64,000 nucleotides of DNA from Sphingomonas psychrolutea (GTDB lineage Bacteria; Pseudomonadota; Alphaproteobacteria; Sphingomonadales; Sphingomonadaceae): positions 186,001 through 250,000 of the forward strand of contig NZ_BMDW01000001.1 in the NCBI RefSeq assembly GCF_014636175.1, written 5' to 3'. The notes under the pieces were generated by a model that searched no databases, was not told where the DNA came from, and was given only the letters and a program-made list of their open reading frames with translations. The position numbers were made by a program, and so were the translations under genes. This document shows, piece by piece, positions 38,661-48,020 of the stretch (its first letter is position 1; each line of letters begins with the position of its first letter).

Positions 38661-38990
38661 ATGCGTGTCACGTATGCGACGGCCATGACAATGCTCGTTT
38701 CCTTTATGATCGGACTTGCCACCGCGACCGCGCCTGCACCGCCGCCGGGCGTGCCGTTGCAGCACCGCGACCAGCGCGAGGCGTTTCGCGCGCGGCAGCA
38801 GGGCCGTATCCTTCCCTTGCGTGAGATCGAGGGGCGCGTGTTGCCGACGATGCGCGGCAGCCAGTATCTTGGGTTCGACTTCGATACCGATCGCGGGATT
38901 TACACGTTGAAATTCCTGCGCGATGGAACCGTTATCTGGGTCGAGGTCGATGGGAGTTCCGGTCAAATCATCGGCCGCTCCGGCAATTGA
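38661..38990 (+). CDS. Small exported PepSY-like protein
   Basis: 109 residues from the ATG at 38661; ATGs at 38685 and 38691 are alternatives and would give a tidier signal peptide (MTMLVSFMIGLATATAPA). The mature part reads LPLREIEGRVLPTMRGSQYLGFDFDTDRGIYTLKFLRDGTVIWVEVDGSSGQIIGRSGN, a single PepSY-type beta-rich repeat. Such small PepSY proteins are common next to two-component genes and may modulate the sensor. It stands 34 bases before the OmpR-type regulator gene and is presumably in its operon. Confidence 0.8.
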   Translation: MRVTYATAMTMLVSFMIGLATATAPAPPPGVPLQHRDQREAFRARQQGRILPLREIEGRVLPTMRGSQYLGFDFDTDRGIYTLKFLRDGTVIWVEVDGSSGQIIGRSGN

Positions 38991-39024
38991 GCGCTGCGGC
39001 GCGCCGTCCAAAGGGAAAAATCAC

Positions 39025-39690
39025 ATGCGTGTTCTGATCGTCGAGGACGAACCCAATCTTGGCCAACAATTGAAAGCGACGCTCGAAGGCGCCGGTTATG
39101 CGATCGACCTCGCGACCGATGGCGAGGAGGGCCATTTCATGGGCTCGACCGAGAATTACGACGCAATCATCCTCGATCTTGGCTTGCCCGAGATTGACGG
39201 GCTGACCGTGCTCGACCGCTGGCGCAAGGAAGGCCGCACCGCGCCGGTGCTGGTGCTGACGGCGCGCGACAGCTGGTCGGACAAGGTCGCCGGGCTCGAT
39301 GCCGGGGCCGACGATTATGTCGCGAAACCCTTTCAGTCGGAGGAATTGATCGCCCGGCTTCGCGCACTGATCCGCCGCGCCGCTGGCAATGCCTCGGCCG
39401 AACTGACCGCGGGCGATGTCCGGCTCGACACGCGCAGCGGTAAGGTCACGTTGGCGGGCGAACCCGTCAAGATGACCGCGCAGGAATATAAACTGCTCAG
39501 CTATCTGCTCCACCACAAGGGCAAGGTGGTCAGCCGGACCGAGCTGATCGAGCATATTTACGATCAGGATTTCGATCGCGATTCGAACACGATCGAAGTG
39601 TTCGTAACTCGCATCCGCAAGAAGCTCGGGCAGGAGGTCATCACCACGATTCGGGGGCTCGGCTATAGCCTTGAGGACACGAATGCCTGA
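39025..39690 (+). CDS. OmpR/PhoB-family response regulator
   Basis: 221 residues: receiver domain with Asp51 (ILDLGLPEIDG) and Lys101, then a winged helix (QEYKLLSYLLHHKGKVVSRTELIEHIYDQDFDRDSNTIEVFVTRIRKKL). The tail TIRGLGYSLED and the mid-sequence resemble the PhoP/FeuP group, which often responds to cations or osmotic stress. The start at 39025 has AAGGGA about 9 bases upstream. The cognate kinase gene follows after a 104-base spacer filled by a family B palindrome. Confidence 0.93.
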   Translation: MRVLIVEDEPNLGQQLKATLEGAGYAIDLATDGEEGHFMGSTENYDAIILDLGLPEIDGLTVLDRWRKEGRTAPVLVLTARDSWSDKVAGLDAGADDYVAKPFQSEELIARLRALIRRAAGNASAELTAGDVRLDTRSGKVTLAGEPVKMTAQEYKLLSYLLHHKGKVVSRTELIEHIYDQDFDRDSNTIEVFVTRIRKKLGQEVITTIRGLGYSLEDTNA

Positions 39691-39711
39691 TCTGCCGATC
39701 ACGACGCTATT

Positions 39712-39780
39712 GTCATCCCCGCGAAAGCGAGGACCCATCTCCGGCGGCACGAGATGGGTCCCCGCTTTCGCGGGGATGAC
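39712..39780. repeat. Intergenic palindromic repeat, family B (copy 2)
   Basis: TGTCATCCCCGCGAAAGCGA then GGACCCATCTC, mirrored by GAGATGGGTCCC and CGCTTTCGCGGGGATGACA-like sequence. It sits between the response-regulator and sensor-kinase genes and may tune their expression ratio. Confidence 0.88.
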
Positions 39781-39794
39781 AAACGGAGGGTAAC

Positions 39795-41267
39795 GTGGCT
39801 GAGGCAGACCCTTCCGAACGGCTCGCCCAGCCCCTCCCCGCGCTCGACATCGAGCCACGCGCGGCAATTCCGATGCGCACGACGGGCTCGCTCAGCCGGC
39901 GGATGATCCTGATTGCAGCGGGCTGGATCCTGCTGCTGCTGACCGGCGGCGGCTTCGCGCTCGATCGCGTGCTGACCACCGCGGTCACGCGCAATTTCGA
40001 CGATCAGATCGAATATGTGCTGAATTCACTGATCACCTCGGCCGAGGTCGGGCCGATGGGCGAGGTGATCAACAATCGCGAGCTCGCCGATCAGCGCTTT
40101 CTCGAGCCCGGCTCGGGGCTTTACTATCAGGTCAGCGCACCCGGCCAGGAGCCATATCCCTCCCGCTCGCTCTGGGACCGGCAGCTCGCTTATGGCGGGG
40201 CGCATCGCGACCGCGACATCCATGCCTATGATAGCGATCAGTTCGTCGACAAGAACGCGGCGCGCAAGGCTGCCGCTGGCGCGGTCGCCGACGATACTGA
40301 ACATGACGGGATGCTGCGGATCGTCGAGCGCGACGTGAAACTGCCGGGGTCGCCGGTGTGGTGGCGCTTTCAAGTGGCGCAGAGCCGCAGCGGGCTCGAC
40401 GCGCAAATCAAGGTCTTGCGCAAAACGCTGGTCCGTAGCTTCGCTCTGCTCGGCTTCGGCCTGATCGTGATGGCGGCGTTGCAGACGTTCTACGGGCTGT
40501 GGCCGCTACGCAAGGTGCGCGAGGAGATTGCCCGGATGCGCGCGGGCAAGGCGCGCCAGATCGAACGGCCGATGCCAATCGAAGTCGCGCCGATGGTCGA
40601 GGAATTGAACGGCCTGATCGCACATAATGAACGCCAGGCCGAGGAAGCACGGCGCCACGCCGGAAATCTCGCGCACGCGCTGAAGACCCCGCTGACCGTG
40701 ATCATGAATGCCGCGACGGCGCAGGCCGACGATCTGAGTGAGACGGTTGTGCGCGAAGCCCGCACGATGCGGCGGCAAGTCGACCACCACCTTGCGCGCG
40801 CGCGCGCGGTTGGCAGGCGTGGCTCGGCGCACAGCCGCGCCGATGTCTGGCCGAGCCTCGAATCGGTCGAACGCGCGGTCGGCGTGCTCTACCGCCACGT
40901 CCGCATCGACACCGATGGGCCGAAGGATTTGCAAGTCCATGTCGAACGGCAGGATTTGGACGAAATGCTCGGCAATTTGATCGAGAATGCCGCGAAATAC
41001 GGTGGCGGCAGCGTGTTCGTGACCGTCTCGAATCATTCGGGCTTCGTCGAATTCCTGATCGAGGATGACGGCGTCGGCATCCCCGCGGAAGAGCGGCTGC
41101 GGATTTTCGATCGCGGCGTGCGGCTCGATTCGGGCAAGCCCGGCACGGGTCTCGGCCTCGCGATCGTGCGCGATGTCGCCGAAATCTACGAAGGCACGGT
41201 CAGCCTCGAGGAAAGCGAGGATCTCGGCGGGTTGCTGGTTCGGTTACGGCTTCCATCCGCCAACTGA
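39795..41267 (+). CDS. PhoQ-like sensor histidine kinase
   Basis: 490 residues from the GTG at 39795, with GGAGGG at 39785-39790. A helix at about 37-57 (MILIAAGWILLLLTGGG) and another at about 214-236 bound a periplasmic sensor domain of roughly 150 residues. Then come a HAMP-like linker, the dimerisation box with phospho-accepting His294 (NLAHALKTPLTVIMN, the ALKTPL form typical of PhoQ), and the ATPase lobe with NLIENAAKYG, DDGVGI and GTGLGLAIVRDVAE. Pairs with the regulator encoded upstream. The ligand is unknown. Confidence 0.92.
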   Translation: MAEADPSERLAQPLPALDIEPRAAIPMRTTGSLSRRMILIAAGWILLLLTGGGFALDRVLTTAVTRNFDDQIEYVLNSLITSAEVGPMGEVINNRELADQRFLEPGSGLYYQVSAPGQEPYPSRSLWDRQLAYGGAHRDRDIHAYDSDQFVDKNAARKAAAGAVADDTEHDGMLRIVERDVKLPGSPVWWRFQVAQSRSGLDAQIKVLRKTLVRSFALLGFGLIVMAALQTFYGLWPLRKVREEIARMRAGKARQIERPMPIEVAPMVEELNGLIAHNERQAEEARRHAGNLAHALKTPLTVIMNAATAQADDLSETVVREARTMRRQVDHHLARARAVGRRGSAHSRADVWPSLESVERAVGVLYRHVRIDTDGPKDLQVHVERQDLDEMLGNLIENAAKYGGGSVFVTVSNHSGFVEFLIEDDGVGIPAEERLRIFDRGVRLDSGKPGTGLGLAIVRDVAEIYEGTVSLEESEDLGGLLVRLRLPSAN

Positions 41268-41283
41268 GCGCTGGCGACCCTGC

Positions 41284-41529
41284 TCAGCGGCGCCGCGATC
41301 GCTTCTTCGGTGGGACGACCGGCGTCCGCTCCTCGGTCAAATCGAAACCGCGTCGCTGACGATCGACATCGGTTGCCGCACGCCATTTGCCCTTTACCGG
41401 TTCACGATACAAATCAGCCGAACAGCGCGCGCACGTGGCGAAGATGCTGCCATTTTCGCTGCGCCGTGATTCGGCGTTCCGGCGATGACCGAAGACTGCG
41501 CAAACTAGGCCCAAAACACGGAACGGCAC
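41284..41529 (-). CDS. Small conserved CxxC protein, function unknown
   Basis: 81 residues, very basic. An N-terminal LVCAVFGHRRN and a CARC knuckle (FATCARCSADLYREP) suggest a small zinc-ribbon-like module like those in DUF1660-type proteins. The rest is arginine-rich (GKWRAATDVDRQRRGF, PPKKRSRRR). It ends 16 bases from the convergent sensor-kinase gene. Coding looks genuine because codon use and the cysteine pairing are coherent, but I cannot assign a function. Confidence 0.55.
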   Translation of the reverse strand: MPFRVLGLVCAVFGHRRNAESRRSENGSIFATCARCSADLYREPVKGKWRAATDVDRQRRGFDLTEERTPVVPPKKRSRRR

Positions 41530-41650
41530 GCCTCACCCTCAATTTTTTGTACTGCGACCGGACGCTGTCGCAAGCTTTGTTACGCAAGTGTAATGCACCA
41601 AAGGGGACAGGGCGTCCACCGCGCGATGCCCGCCTTACGCGTGCGGCTGG

Positions 41651-42649
41651 TCACGCCGCAAGGGCGGGCTCGCGCAAAGCGTTCGCCGTGAGCGTAAGGC
41701 TGTGCTTGCGCGCAGCGTGATCGTAGATCGAGCTGGCGATCATTAGCTCGTCGACGCCGGTACGCGCGACGAACGCGGCGATGTCGCGCGCCACCTTCGC
41801 AGGGCCGCCCACTGCCGAGCATGACAGGACATGGTCGAGGATCGCAGCACCCTGCGCGCCAAGGCTCTCGCGATAGCCCGCGACCGGTGGCGGCAATTGT
41901 CGCGGATTGCCGGTGCGCAAAGCGACAAACGCCTGTTGCTGCGAACTGGCGAGCAATTCGGCCTCGGCATCATTATCGGCGGCGAACACGTTGAACCCCG
42001 CCATCACATGCGGGCGGGCGAGTGCCGCCGATGGGCGGAAGGTGCGGCGGTACATCTCGATCGCCGCCATCAGCGCATCGGGCGCGAAATGCGAGGCAAA
42101 GGCATAGGGCAGACCAAGCATAGCCGCCAATTGCGCACCGAAGGTGCTCGAGCCGAGGATCCACAGCGAAACGTTTGCCCCTGCGCCGGGGGTCGCGCGA
42201 ATGCCGGTCTGGCCATCGTCGGCGAAATAGCTTTGCAACTCCAGCACGTCCTGCGGAAAGGCGTTGGCGTCGCTGTCGAGATTGCGCCGCATCGCCCGCG
42301 CGACGATCTGATCCGATCCCGGTGCACGCCCCAGCCCGAGATCGATCCGGCCCGGAAACAGCGCGTCGAGCGTGCCGAACTGCTCGGCAATCGCGAGCGG
42401 GGCGTGGTTGGGGAGCATGATCCCGCCCGCGCCGACGCGGATCGTCGACGTCGCGGCGGCGACATGGCCGATCACCACCGAGGTGGCGGCGCTGGCAATG
42501 CCCGCCATGCCGTGATGTTCGGCGGTCCAGTAGCGCTCGAAGCCAAGGCTTTCGGCATGCCGCGCGAGATCGGCCGCATTGGCGAGCGCTTGGCCCACGG
42601 TGCCGCCTTCGACGACAGGGACGAGATCGAGCAGAGAATAGCGTGTCAT
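41651..42649 (-). CDS. Luciferase-like (LLM-class) flavin monooxygenase, MsnO8 type
   Basis: 332 residues from the ATG at 42649 ([15 protein letters not shown]); another ATG is at 42667, and neither has a good ribosome site. The TIM-barrel LLM signatures are [69 protein letters not shown], and [26 protein letters not shown], all diagnostic of the MsnO8-like subfamily. It uses reduced flavin to oxidise an unknown substrate. Located directly downstream of the subtilase gene on the same strand. Confidence 0.9.
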   Translation of the reverse strand: MTRYSLLDLVPVVEGGTVGQALANAADLARHAESLGFERYWTAEHHGMAGIASAATSVVIGHVAAATSTIRVGAGGIMLPNHAPLAIAEQFGTLDALFPGRIDLGLGRAPGSDQIVARAMRRNLDSDANAFPQDVLELQSYFADDGQTGIRATPGAGANVSLWILGSSTFGAQLAAMLGLPYAFASHFAPDALMAAIEMYRRTFRPSAALARPHVMAGFNVFAADNDAEAELLASSQQQAFVALRTGNPRQLPPPVAGYRESLGAQGAAILDHVLSCSAVGGPAKVARDIAAFVARTGVDELMIASSIYDHAARKHSLTLTANALREPALAA

Positions 42650-42691
42650 ATCATACCATGTGGGCATGCCAGTGGCGTTTTGCTACCCATA

Positions 42692-45064
42692 TCAGAACAC
42701 CACCGACCAGCGCAGCGCCGCCCCGACGTCGTCGCCAAGGCTCGCGAAATTCCCCGGATCGCGCCGCGCGAACAGATTGGTCTGCAACGCCCCGCCCCAT
42801 AACGGCCGGGAATAGCGCGCCTCCATATCGATCTCGCGCCCGGTCGGGGCGAGGTTGAGAGAGTGCGTGGTCCATTCGCTGACGGCGAGCGTCGCGTAAT
42901 CGTAATTGCTCGGCAGCCTGAGCGCGATCGCCCCGCTCGCCACCCGTAACGGCTGCGCGATGCGCAGGCCGAAACTGTCGCCGCGCGCGAACACGCCGTC
43001 CTTGCCGACATCGGCGGCAAACGCGTTGGTGCGGATCAGCCCGCCGCCGGTGATGCCGCCACGGACGTTCGCGTTGGTCCAGCCCTGCCGCATCGCGCCG
43101 CCGAGCGTCCAGCCGCGCCCGAAATCGAAGCGCGCCGCGCCATCGACAAACCAGCTCGTCGCGCGCGTCGCGCCCAGCGCATCGCCGAAACGCGCACCCA
43201 GCACGGTCGCCTGCTCAGTGAGTTGCGTGCCGGTCACCGCAAGGTTCAACCCGCCAAAACGCCGGTCGAGCGCAAGCGAAGCGCGGCCATAGCCGTAACG
43301 GCGGTACGTTCCGCGCAGCGGCAGCAGCGCCTCCGGGTCGCGCGTCAGCACGTCGCCGCTTTCGATCGCGGCGGTCAGCCCGAACGCCCCGATCTGCCGC
43401 CGCAGCGCGGTCGATCCGCGCGCCGCGCTGTCGAACCCGGAACCGCGCAACGGATCGTGCGCGACGAGGAAGGCGGGCTCACGCTGCCCGACCAATTGCG
43501 CGGTCAGCGTCGCGCCGCCCTCGGCAAACCCCAACGCGAAGCTGGCCTTGGAGCCGAGTCGGCTCGTCACCGTCCCCGCAATCGCGCGCGCGGTGAGCGC
43601 CTGATCCGAGCTGAGCAGCGTGCGCGATACAGTGGAGCCGCCGCCGCGCACCGGCGCGACCGTCAGCGCGACGCTCATCCCGCCCGCGAACCCCGCCGAA
43701 TAGTTGCGCGTTTGGCTTTGCAGCGCCGCGGCGAGCGTCCGTGCGGCACCGCTGCGGTTGATCGTCTGCGCCAGATCGATCGCAAAGGCGCGGTCGAAGC
43801 CATCGAGGATCACCGCGCCGAGTGCGCCTTGCCGTGCATCGCCCATCGGCGCCGAGAGCATCGCGTTCGACCCGAACGAAACGACCGAATGCGTGCCCGC
43901 CACGCTACTTGTACCGAGCGGCTGGAACGCGCGCGTCAAGTCGAGCACCCCTTGGCCAAAGACATCATCAACGCCCGCCGCCCCGGCGTCGCGCGCCGAG
44001 GCGAATAAGATGCTGACGATCTGCGCGCCGGTCAGATTGGGAAAGGCTTGTGCGAGCAACGCGACCGCGCCCGAAATCTGTGGTGCCGAAAAACTGGTGC
44101 CGGTCCACAGGAAAGGTACGTTCGCCGCATCGGGCGCGCGGACCCGTTCCCCTACCGCAGTCAGATAATGCGCCTGCGAATTGCCCGCGCGATTGCTGAA
44201 GCTGGAGATCACGTCCGCGCCCGGTGTGCGATTGTCGTTGGCGCCGACCGACCCGGCGATGATCACCAGACCGCGCGCTTGCGGCGTGTTGGCAACTTGC
44301 GCGAAGGGATCGGGATTGATCGCGGTCGCCGGAGTCGTATCGAACTCGTTGCCGGCCGCGATGACGATGATGATCCCCGCCGCTGTCGCGCGATTGATCG
44401 CGTTGACGACCGGCGTCCCGGCGGTTGATCCGCCCAGCGAGATATTGATCACGCGCGCGCCATTGGCCACCGCCAAGTCGATCCCGCGCCCGATCGCGCT
44501 GTCCGAAAAGCTGCAGCCGCTTTCGCTGGTCGTGCCCGTGGTGGTGGCACAGCTTCCCGGCGTATCGGCCCGCGCGACGATCAGCGTCGCATCGAACGCG
44601 ATGCCGTGCGTGCCCGCATCATTGCGTCGCCCGGCAATGGTAAAGGCGACCGCAGTGCCATGGCCGCCCTCGTCATCCACGGTCGTGCCCGATGCGACAT
44701 TGGCCGAGGCCGAGGAGATGCGCGCCCCGAATTCGGCGCTCTGCAGATCGATCCCGCTATCGACCACGCCGACCGTGACATTCGCGCCGGTGGCACCCGC
44801 CTGGTACAGCACCAGGGCATTGGCCGACACCGCCCCCGCCGTCGCGCGATATTCGGCGGTGTCATAGCCCCCCGTCGGTGAGGGCGTCGGCGTTGGGGTG
44901 GGCACCGGCGTGGGGGTCGGCGTCGGACTGGGCGTCGGGGTCGTGGCGACCGGCGGCGGCGTCGGGGTGCCGCCGACGCCCGATCCACCACTACAGCCGC
45001 CAACGCCGATAAGCGCGACAAGCGCCACCGTCTGGAACAGCCGGATTTTCAGAGTCGCGTTCAT
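42692..45064 (-). CDS. Subtilisin-family serine protease with C-terminal outer-membrane barrel
   Basis: 790 residues. The N-terminus is a lipoprotein signal (VALIGVGGC, Cys24), then a proline/threonine repeat spacer (about 33-64), then the S8 protease: Asp102 (VVDSGID), His135 (EGGHGTAVA), oxyanion Asn239 (AAGNE) and Ser324 (GTSFSAP). From about residue 480 to the end alternating strands with aromatic ends and the terminal RWSVVF suggest an autotransporter-like barrel. So the protease would be displayed or released at the cell surface. Combining a lipobox, a PT linker and an autotransporter-like barrel is somewhat unusual. The luciferase-like gene follows 43 bases downstream. Confidence 0.88.
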   Translation of the reverse strand: MNATLKIRLFQTVALVALIGVGGCSGGSGVGGTPTPPPVATTPTPSPTPTPTPVPTPTPTPSPTGGYDTAEYRATAGAVSANALVLYQAGATGANVTVGVVDSGIDLQSAEFGARISSASANVASGTTVDDEGGHGTAVAFTIAGRRNDAGTHGIAFDATLIVARADTPGSCATTTGTTSESGCSFSDSAIGRGIDLAVANGARVINISLGGSTAGTPVVNAINRATAAGIIIVIAAGNEFDTTPATAINPDPFAQVANTPQARGLVIIAGSVGANDNRTPGADVISSFSNRAGNSQAHYLTAVGERVRAPDAANVPFLWTGTSFSAPQISGAVALLAQAFPNLTGAQIVSILFASARDAGAAGVDDVFGQGVLDLTRAFQPLGTSSVAGTHSVVSFGSNAMLSAPMGDARQGALGAVILDGFDRAFAIDLAQTINRSGAARTLAAALQSQTRNYSAGFAGGMSVALTVAPVRGGGSTVSRTLLSSDQALTARAIAGTVTSRLGSKASFALGFAEGGATLTAQLVGQREPAFLVAHDPLRGSGFDSAARGSTALRRQIGAFGLTAAIESGDVLTRDPEALLPLRGTYRRYGYGRASLALDRRFGGLNLAVTGTQLTEQATVLGARFGDALGATRATSWFVDGAARFDFGRGWTLGGAMRQGWTNANVRGGITGGGLIRTNAFAADVGKDGVFARGDSFGLRIAQPLRVASGAIALRLPSNYDYATLAVSEWTTHSLNLAPTGREIDMEARYSRPLWGGALQTNLFARRDPGNFASLGDDVGAALRWSVVF

Positions 45065-45209
45065 ATCCGTCTGCCTGTTTCCTGCGCGCGTTTCGTCGCG
45101 ACGATCTTGCCCATTCCCGAGCCGTCATCGCATTCCGAAGCCACCCTGTTCGATCCCGGAAAGTCCCCGCCTTGCCCCGGGTCGATGCCCGGCGTAAGGC
45201 CGCCGGCAT

Positions 45210-45875
45210 ATGCTCGCGCGTCTCACCCCGATCCGCAACTGGATATTCGACCTCGACAATACGCTTTACCCGGCGAGCGCGCGGTTGTTCGACCAGATCG
45301 ACGTCAAGATGGGCACCTATATCGCCGAGAAGTTCGCGGTCGACCGGCAAGAGGCGCGACGCATCCAGAAGGGCTATTTCCACGACCATGGCACGACGCT
45401 CGCCGGGTTGATGGCCGAACATGACGTCGACCCGCACGCCTTTCTCGATTACGTCCACGATGTGGAAATGGACGTGCTGGAGCACAACGCCCCGCTCGCC
45501 GCCGCGATCGCGAAGCTGCCGGGGCGCAAGATCGTCTTCACCAATGCCGATACGCCGTATGCAAGCCGCGTGCTCGACCGGCTGGGCCTGGGCGACAGCT
45601 TCGAGGCGGTGCACGACATTCACGCAATGGAGCTGCGCCCCAAGCCGCAGGCGTCGGCCTATGCTGGGCTGTGCGCGGCGTTCGATCTGAACCCGCACGA
45701 ATCGCTGTTCGTCGAGGATATGGCGCGCAACCTCGCGCCCGCCAAGGCGATCGGCATGACGACGGTGTGGGTCGATAACGGCTCCGAACAGACCACCGAC
45801 GCGGATCGCAGCTATGTCGATTTCGTCACGCACGACATTACCGCGTGGCTGCAGGAAAATACGGGGGAAGCATGA
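45210..45875 (+). CDS. HAD-family pyrimidine 5'-nucleotidase
   Basis: 221 residues. FDLDNTLYP at about 13-21 gives the nucleophile Asp14 and acid Asp16, [10 protein letters not shown] is motif II, KPQASAY motif III and [17 protein letters not shown] motif IV. The whole reads as the SDT1/pyrimidine 5'-nucleotidase group. It dephosphorylates nucleoside or vitamin-like phosphates. The ATG at 45210 begins just after the divergent region with the subtilase gene. The stop overlaps the dapD start (ATGA), a conserved pairing in sphingomonads. Confidence 0.9.
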   Translation: MLARLTPIRNWIFDLDNTLYPASARLFDQIDVKMGTYIAEKFAVDRQEARRIQKGYFHDHGTTLAGLMAEHDVDPHAFLDYVHDVEMDVLEHNAPLAAAIAKLPGRKIVFTNADTPYASRVLDRLGLGDSFEAVHDIHAMELRPKPQASAYAGLCAAFDLNPHESLFVEDMARNLAPAKAIGMTTVWVDNGSEQTTDADRSYVDFVTHDITAWLQENTGEA

Positions 45876-46693
45876 GCGATTTGCAAAGCACGATCGATGC
45901 GGCGTGGGACGCGCGCGCCGAGCTTGGTTTCGCGACGACGGGCGCAGTGCGCGACGCGGTCGATACCGCGCTCGATATGCTCGATGCGGGCACGGCGCGC
46001 GTCGCCGAGCCTGACGGCACCGGCGGATGGCGCGTCAATCAATGGCTGAAGAAAGCCGTGTTGCTGTCGTTCCGGCTTAACGACAATGCCATCATCCCCG
46101 GCCCCGGCGGATCGAACTGGTTCGACAAGGTCCCGTCGAAGTTCGAAGGCTGGGGCGAGAATCGCTACCGCGAAGCGGGCTTCCGCAGCGTGCCTGGCAG
46201 CATCGTCCGGCGTGGCGCGTTCATCGCCAAGGGCGCGGTGCTGATGCCGAGCTTCGTCAATATCGGCGGCTATGTCGGTGAGAATTCGATGATCGACGCC
46301 TGGGCAACGGTCGGCAGTTGTGCGCAGATCGGCGCCAATGTCCACATTTCCGGCGGCGCGGGAATCGGCGGCGTGCTCGAACCGCTGCAGGCCGATCCGG
46401 TGATCATCGGCGACGGCGCGTTTATCGGTGCGCGCAGCGAAGTGGCCGAGGGCGTCCGTGTCGGCGAAGGGGCGGTGCTGTCGATGGGGGTTTATCTCGG
46501 TGCCTCGACCAAGATCATCGACCGCGCAACGGGCGAAGTGTTTCGCGGCGAAGTCCCGCCTTTTGCTGTGGTCGTGCCCGGCAGCATCGGCGGCGGCGAT
46601 GGCAAGCCTGCGCTGTACTGCGCGGTGATCGTCAAGCGCGTCGATGCGCAGACGCGGAGTAAGACCAGCATCAACGAATTACTGCGGGACTGA
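45872..46693 (+). CDS. dapD: 2,3,4,5-tetrahydropyridine-2,6-dicarboxylate N-succinyltransferase
   Basis: 273 residues. It succinylates tetrahydrodipicolinate in lysine/diaminopimelate synthesis. An N-terminal helical part ([17 protein letters not shown]) is followed by left-handed beta-helix hexapeptides ([40 protein letters not shown]). The start is the ATG at 45872 in the ATGA overlap, with GGGGGAAG upstream; the frame is open a few codons earlier. A family C repeat follows, separating it from glpX. Confidence 0.96.
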   Translation: MSDLQSTIDAAWDARAELGFATTGAVRDAVDTALDMLDAGTARVAEPDGTGGWRVNQWLKKAVLLSFRLNDNAIIPGPGGSNWFDKVPSKFEGWGENRYREAGFRSVPGSIVRRGAFIAKGAVLMPSFVNIGGYVGENSMIDAWATVGSCAQIGANVHISGGAGIGGVLEPLQADPVIIGDGAFIGARSEVAEGVRVGEGAVLSMGVYLGASTKIIDRATGEVFRGEVPPFAVVVPGSIGGGDGKPALYCAVIVKRVDAQTRSKTSINELLRD

Positions 46694-46698
46694 CTTAA

Positions 46699-46797
46699 GC
46701 CCCTCCCCTTCAGGGGAGGGGTTGGGGTGGGGCAGTGCGTCCGGGCGCGCGCTCGCGGAGAGGCCCCACCCCCAGCCCCTCCCCTGAAGGGGAGGGG
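46699..46797. repeat. GC-rich double-hairpin repeat, family C (copy 3)
   Basis: GCCCCTCCCCTTCAGGGGAG, GGGGTTGGGGTGGGGC, a 30-base loop unlike the other copies, then GGCCCCACCCCCAGCCCCTC and the closing arm to 46797. Lies between dapD and glpX. Confidence 0.88.
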
Positions 46798-46863
46798 AGT
46801 AGCAACGTCTCGACAGCGTCACACGGCCCGCCTAACGCCCGAGCAAACAATAGAGGATTGCCC

Positions 46864-47835
46864 ATGACCACCACCCGCTCGCAAACGCTCGACCGCGTCC
46901 TCGTGCTCGAAATGGTCCGCGTAACCGAGGCGGCGGCGATCGCCGCCTCCACGCTAACCGGTCGCGGTGACGAGAAGGCGGCCGATGCCGCCGCCGTCGA
47001 TGCGATGCGCACCGCGCTCAACTCGCTCTACATGGACGGCACCGTGGTGATCGGCGAGGGCGAGCGCGACGAAGCCCCGATGCTGTTCATCGGCGAGAAG
47101 GTCGGCTCGGCGATCGGCAAGGGCCCCAAGATCGACATCGCGCTCGATCCGCTCGAAGGCACGACGATCTGCGCGACCGCCGGGCCGAACGCGCTCGCCG
47201 TGCTCGCCATCGCCGAGGAAGGCGGGCTGCTCAACGCCCCCGACGTCTATATGGACAAGATCGCGTGCGGCCCGGGCTATCCTGAGGGCATCATCGATCT
47301 CGACAAGTCGCCGACCGAAAACGTCACCGCGCTCGCCGCTGCCAAGGGCGTAAAGCCGTCGGAAATCATCGCCTGCGTGCTCGATCGCCCGCGCCACAGC
47401 AAGATCATCGCCGAACTCCGCGCGCTCGGCTGCGGCATCATGCTGATCGGTGACGGCGATGTCGCGGGCGTAATCGCCACGACCAATCCCGACACCACGA
47501 TCGACATCTATATGGGCCAGGGCGGCGCACCCGAAGGCGTGCTGGCCTGCGCCGCGCTGCGCTGCGTCGGCGGGCAGTTCAAGGGCCGCTTGCTGTTCCG
47601 CAACGATGACGAACGCGCGCGCGCCGCGAAATGGGGCGTCACCGATCTCGACAAGCAATATGACCTGACCGAATTGGCGCGCGGCGACTGTATCTTCGCG
47701 GCAACCGGCGTCACCGACGGATCGCTGCTGGCCGGCGTCAAGCGCAAGGGCAAGATCATGACGACCGAGAGCGTGGTGATGCGCGCATCGTCGGGCACGG
47801 TCCGCTGGGTGAAGGGCGAACACCGGATCGGGTAA
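46864..47835 (+). CDS. glpX: Fructose-1,6-bisphosphatase, class II
   Basis: 323 residues from the ATG at 46864 (MTTTRSQTLDRVLVLE), with AGAGGA upstream; the frame is open to 46735 through the repeat. The GlpX metal site is seen in GTVVIGEGERDEAPMLFIGEKVG and DIALDPLEGTTICA, with further motifs GCGIMLIGDGDVAG and GQGGAPEGVLACAALRC. It dephosphorylates fructose-1,6-bisphosphate in gluconeogenesis, likely the main such enzyme as class I is not seen here. Confidence 0.95.
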   Translation: MTTTRSQTLDRVLVLEMVRVTEAAAIAASTLTGRGDEKAADAAAVDAMRTALNSLYMDGTVVIGEGERDEAPMLFIGEKVGSAIGKGPKIDIALDPLEGTTICATAGPNALAVLAIAEEGGLLNAPDVYMDKIACGPGYPEGIIDLDKSPTENVTALAAAKGVKPSEIIACVLDRPRHSKIIAELRALGCGIMLIGDGDVAGVIATTNPDTTIDIYMGQGGAPEGVLACAALRCVGGQFKGRLLFRNDDERARAAKWGVTDLDKQYDLTELARGDCIFAATGVTDGSLLAGVKRKGKIMTTESVVMRASSGTVRWVKGEHRIG

Positions 47836-47914
47836 TTCCCCCCCCACGCTTCCCCGGCGGAGGCCGGGGCCCAGTCGCACCACGCTCAGAAGTAGAGCGC
47901 GAGTCCTCAAATTT

Positions 47915-48007
47915 CGTCATGCCGGACTTGTTCCGGCGTCCACCGTGCCGCACACTCGACGCCCGCGATATGCGGCACGGTGGACCCCGGCACAGGGCCG
48001 GGGTGAC
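47915..48007. repeat. Intergenic palindromic repeat, family A (copy 2)
   Basis: CGTCATGCCGGACTTGTTCC then GGCGTCCACCGTGCCGC on the left; GCGGCACGGTGGACCCCGGC and CCGGGGTGAC on the right. It shares the CCACCGTG/CACGGTGG core with the copy at 14195-14292. Its last base is 13 bases before the start of the CocE-type gene, so it lies in that mRNA leader. Confidence 0.8.
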
Positions 48008-48020
48008 AAATGGGGGGATC

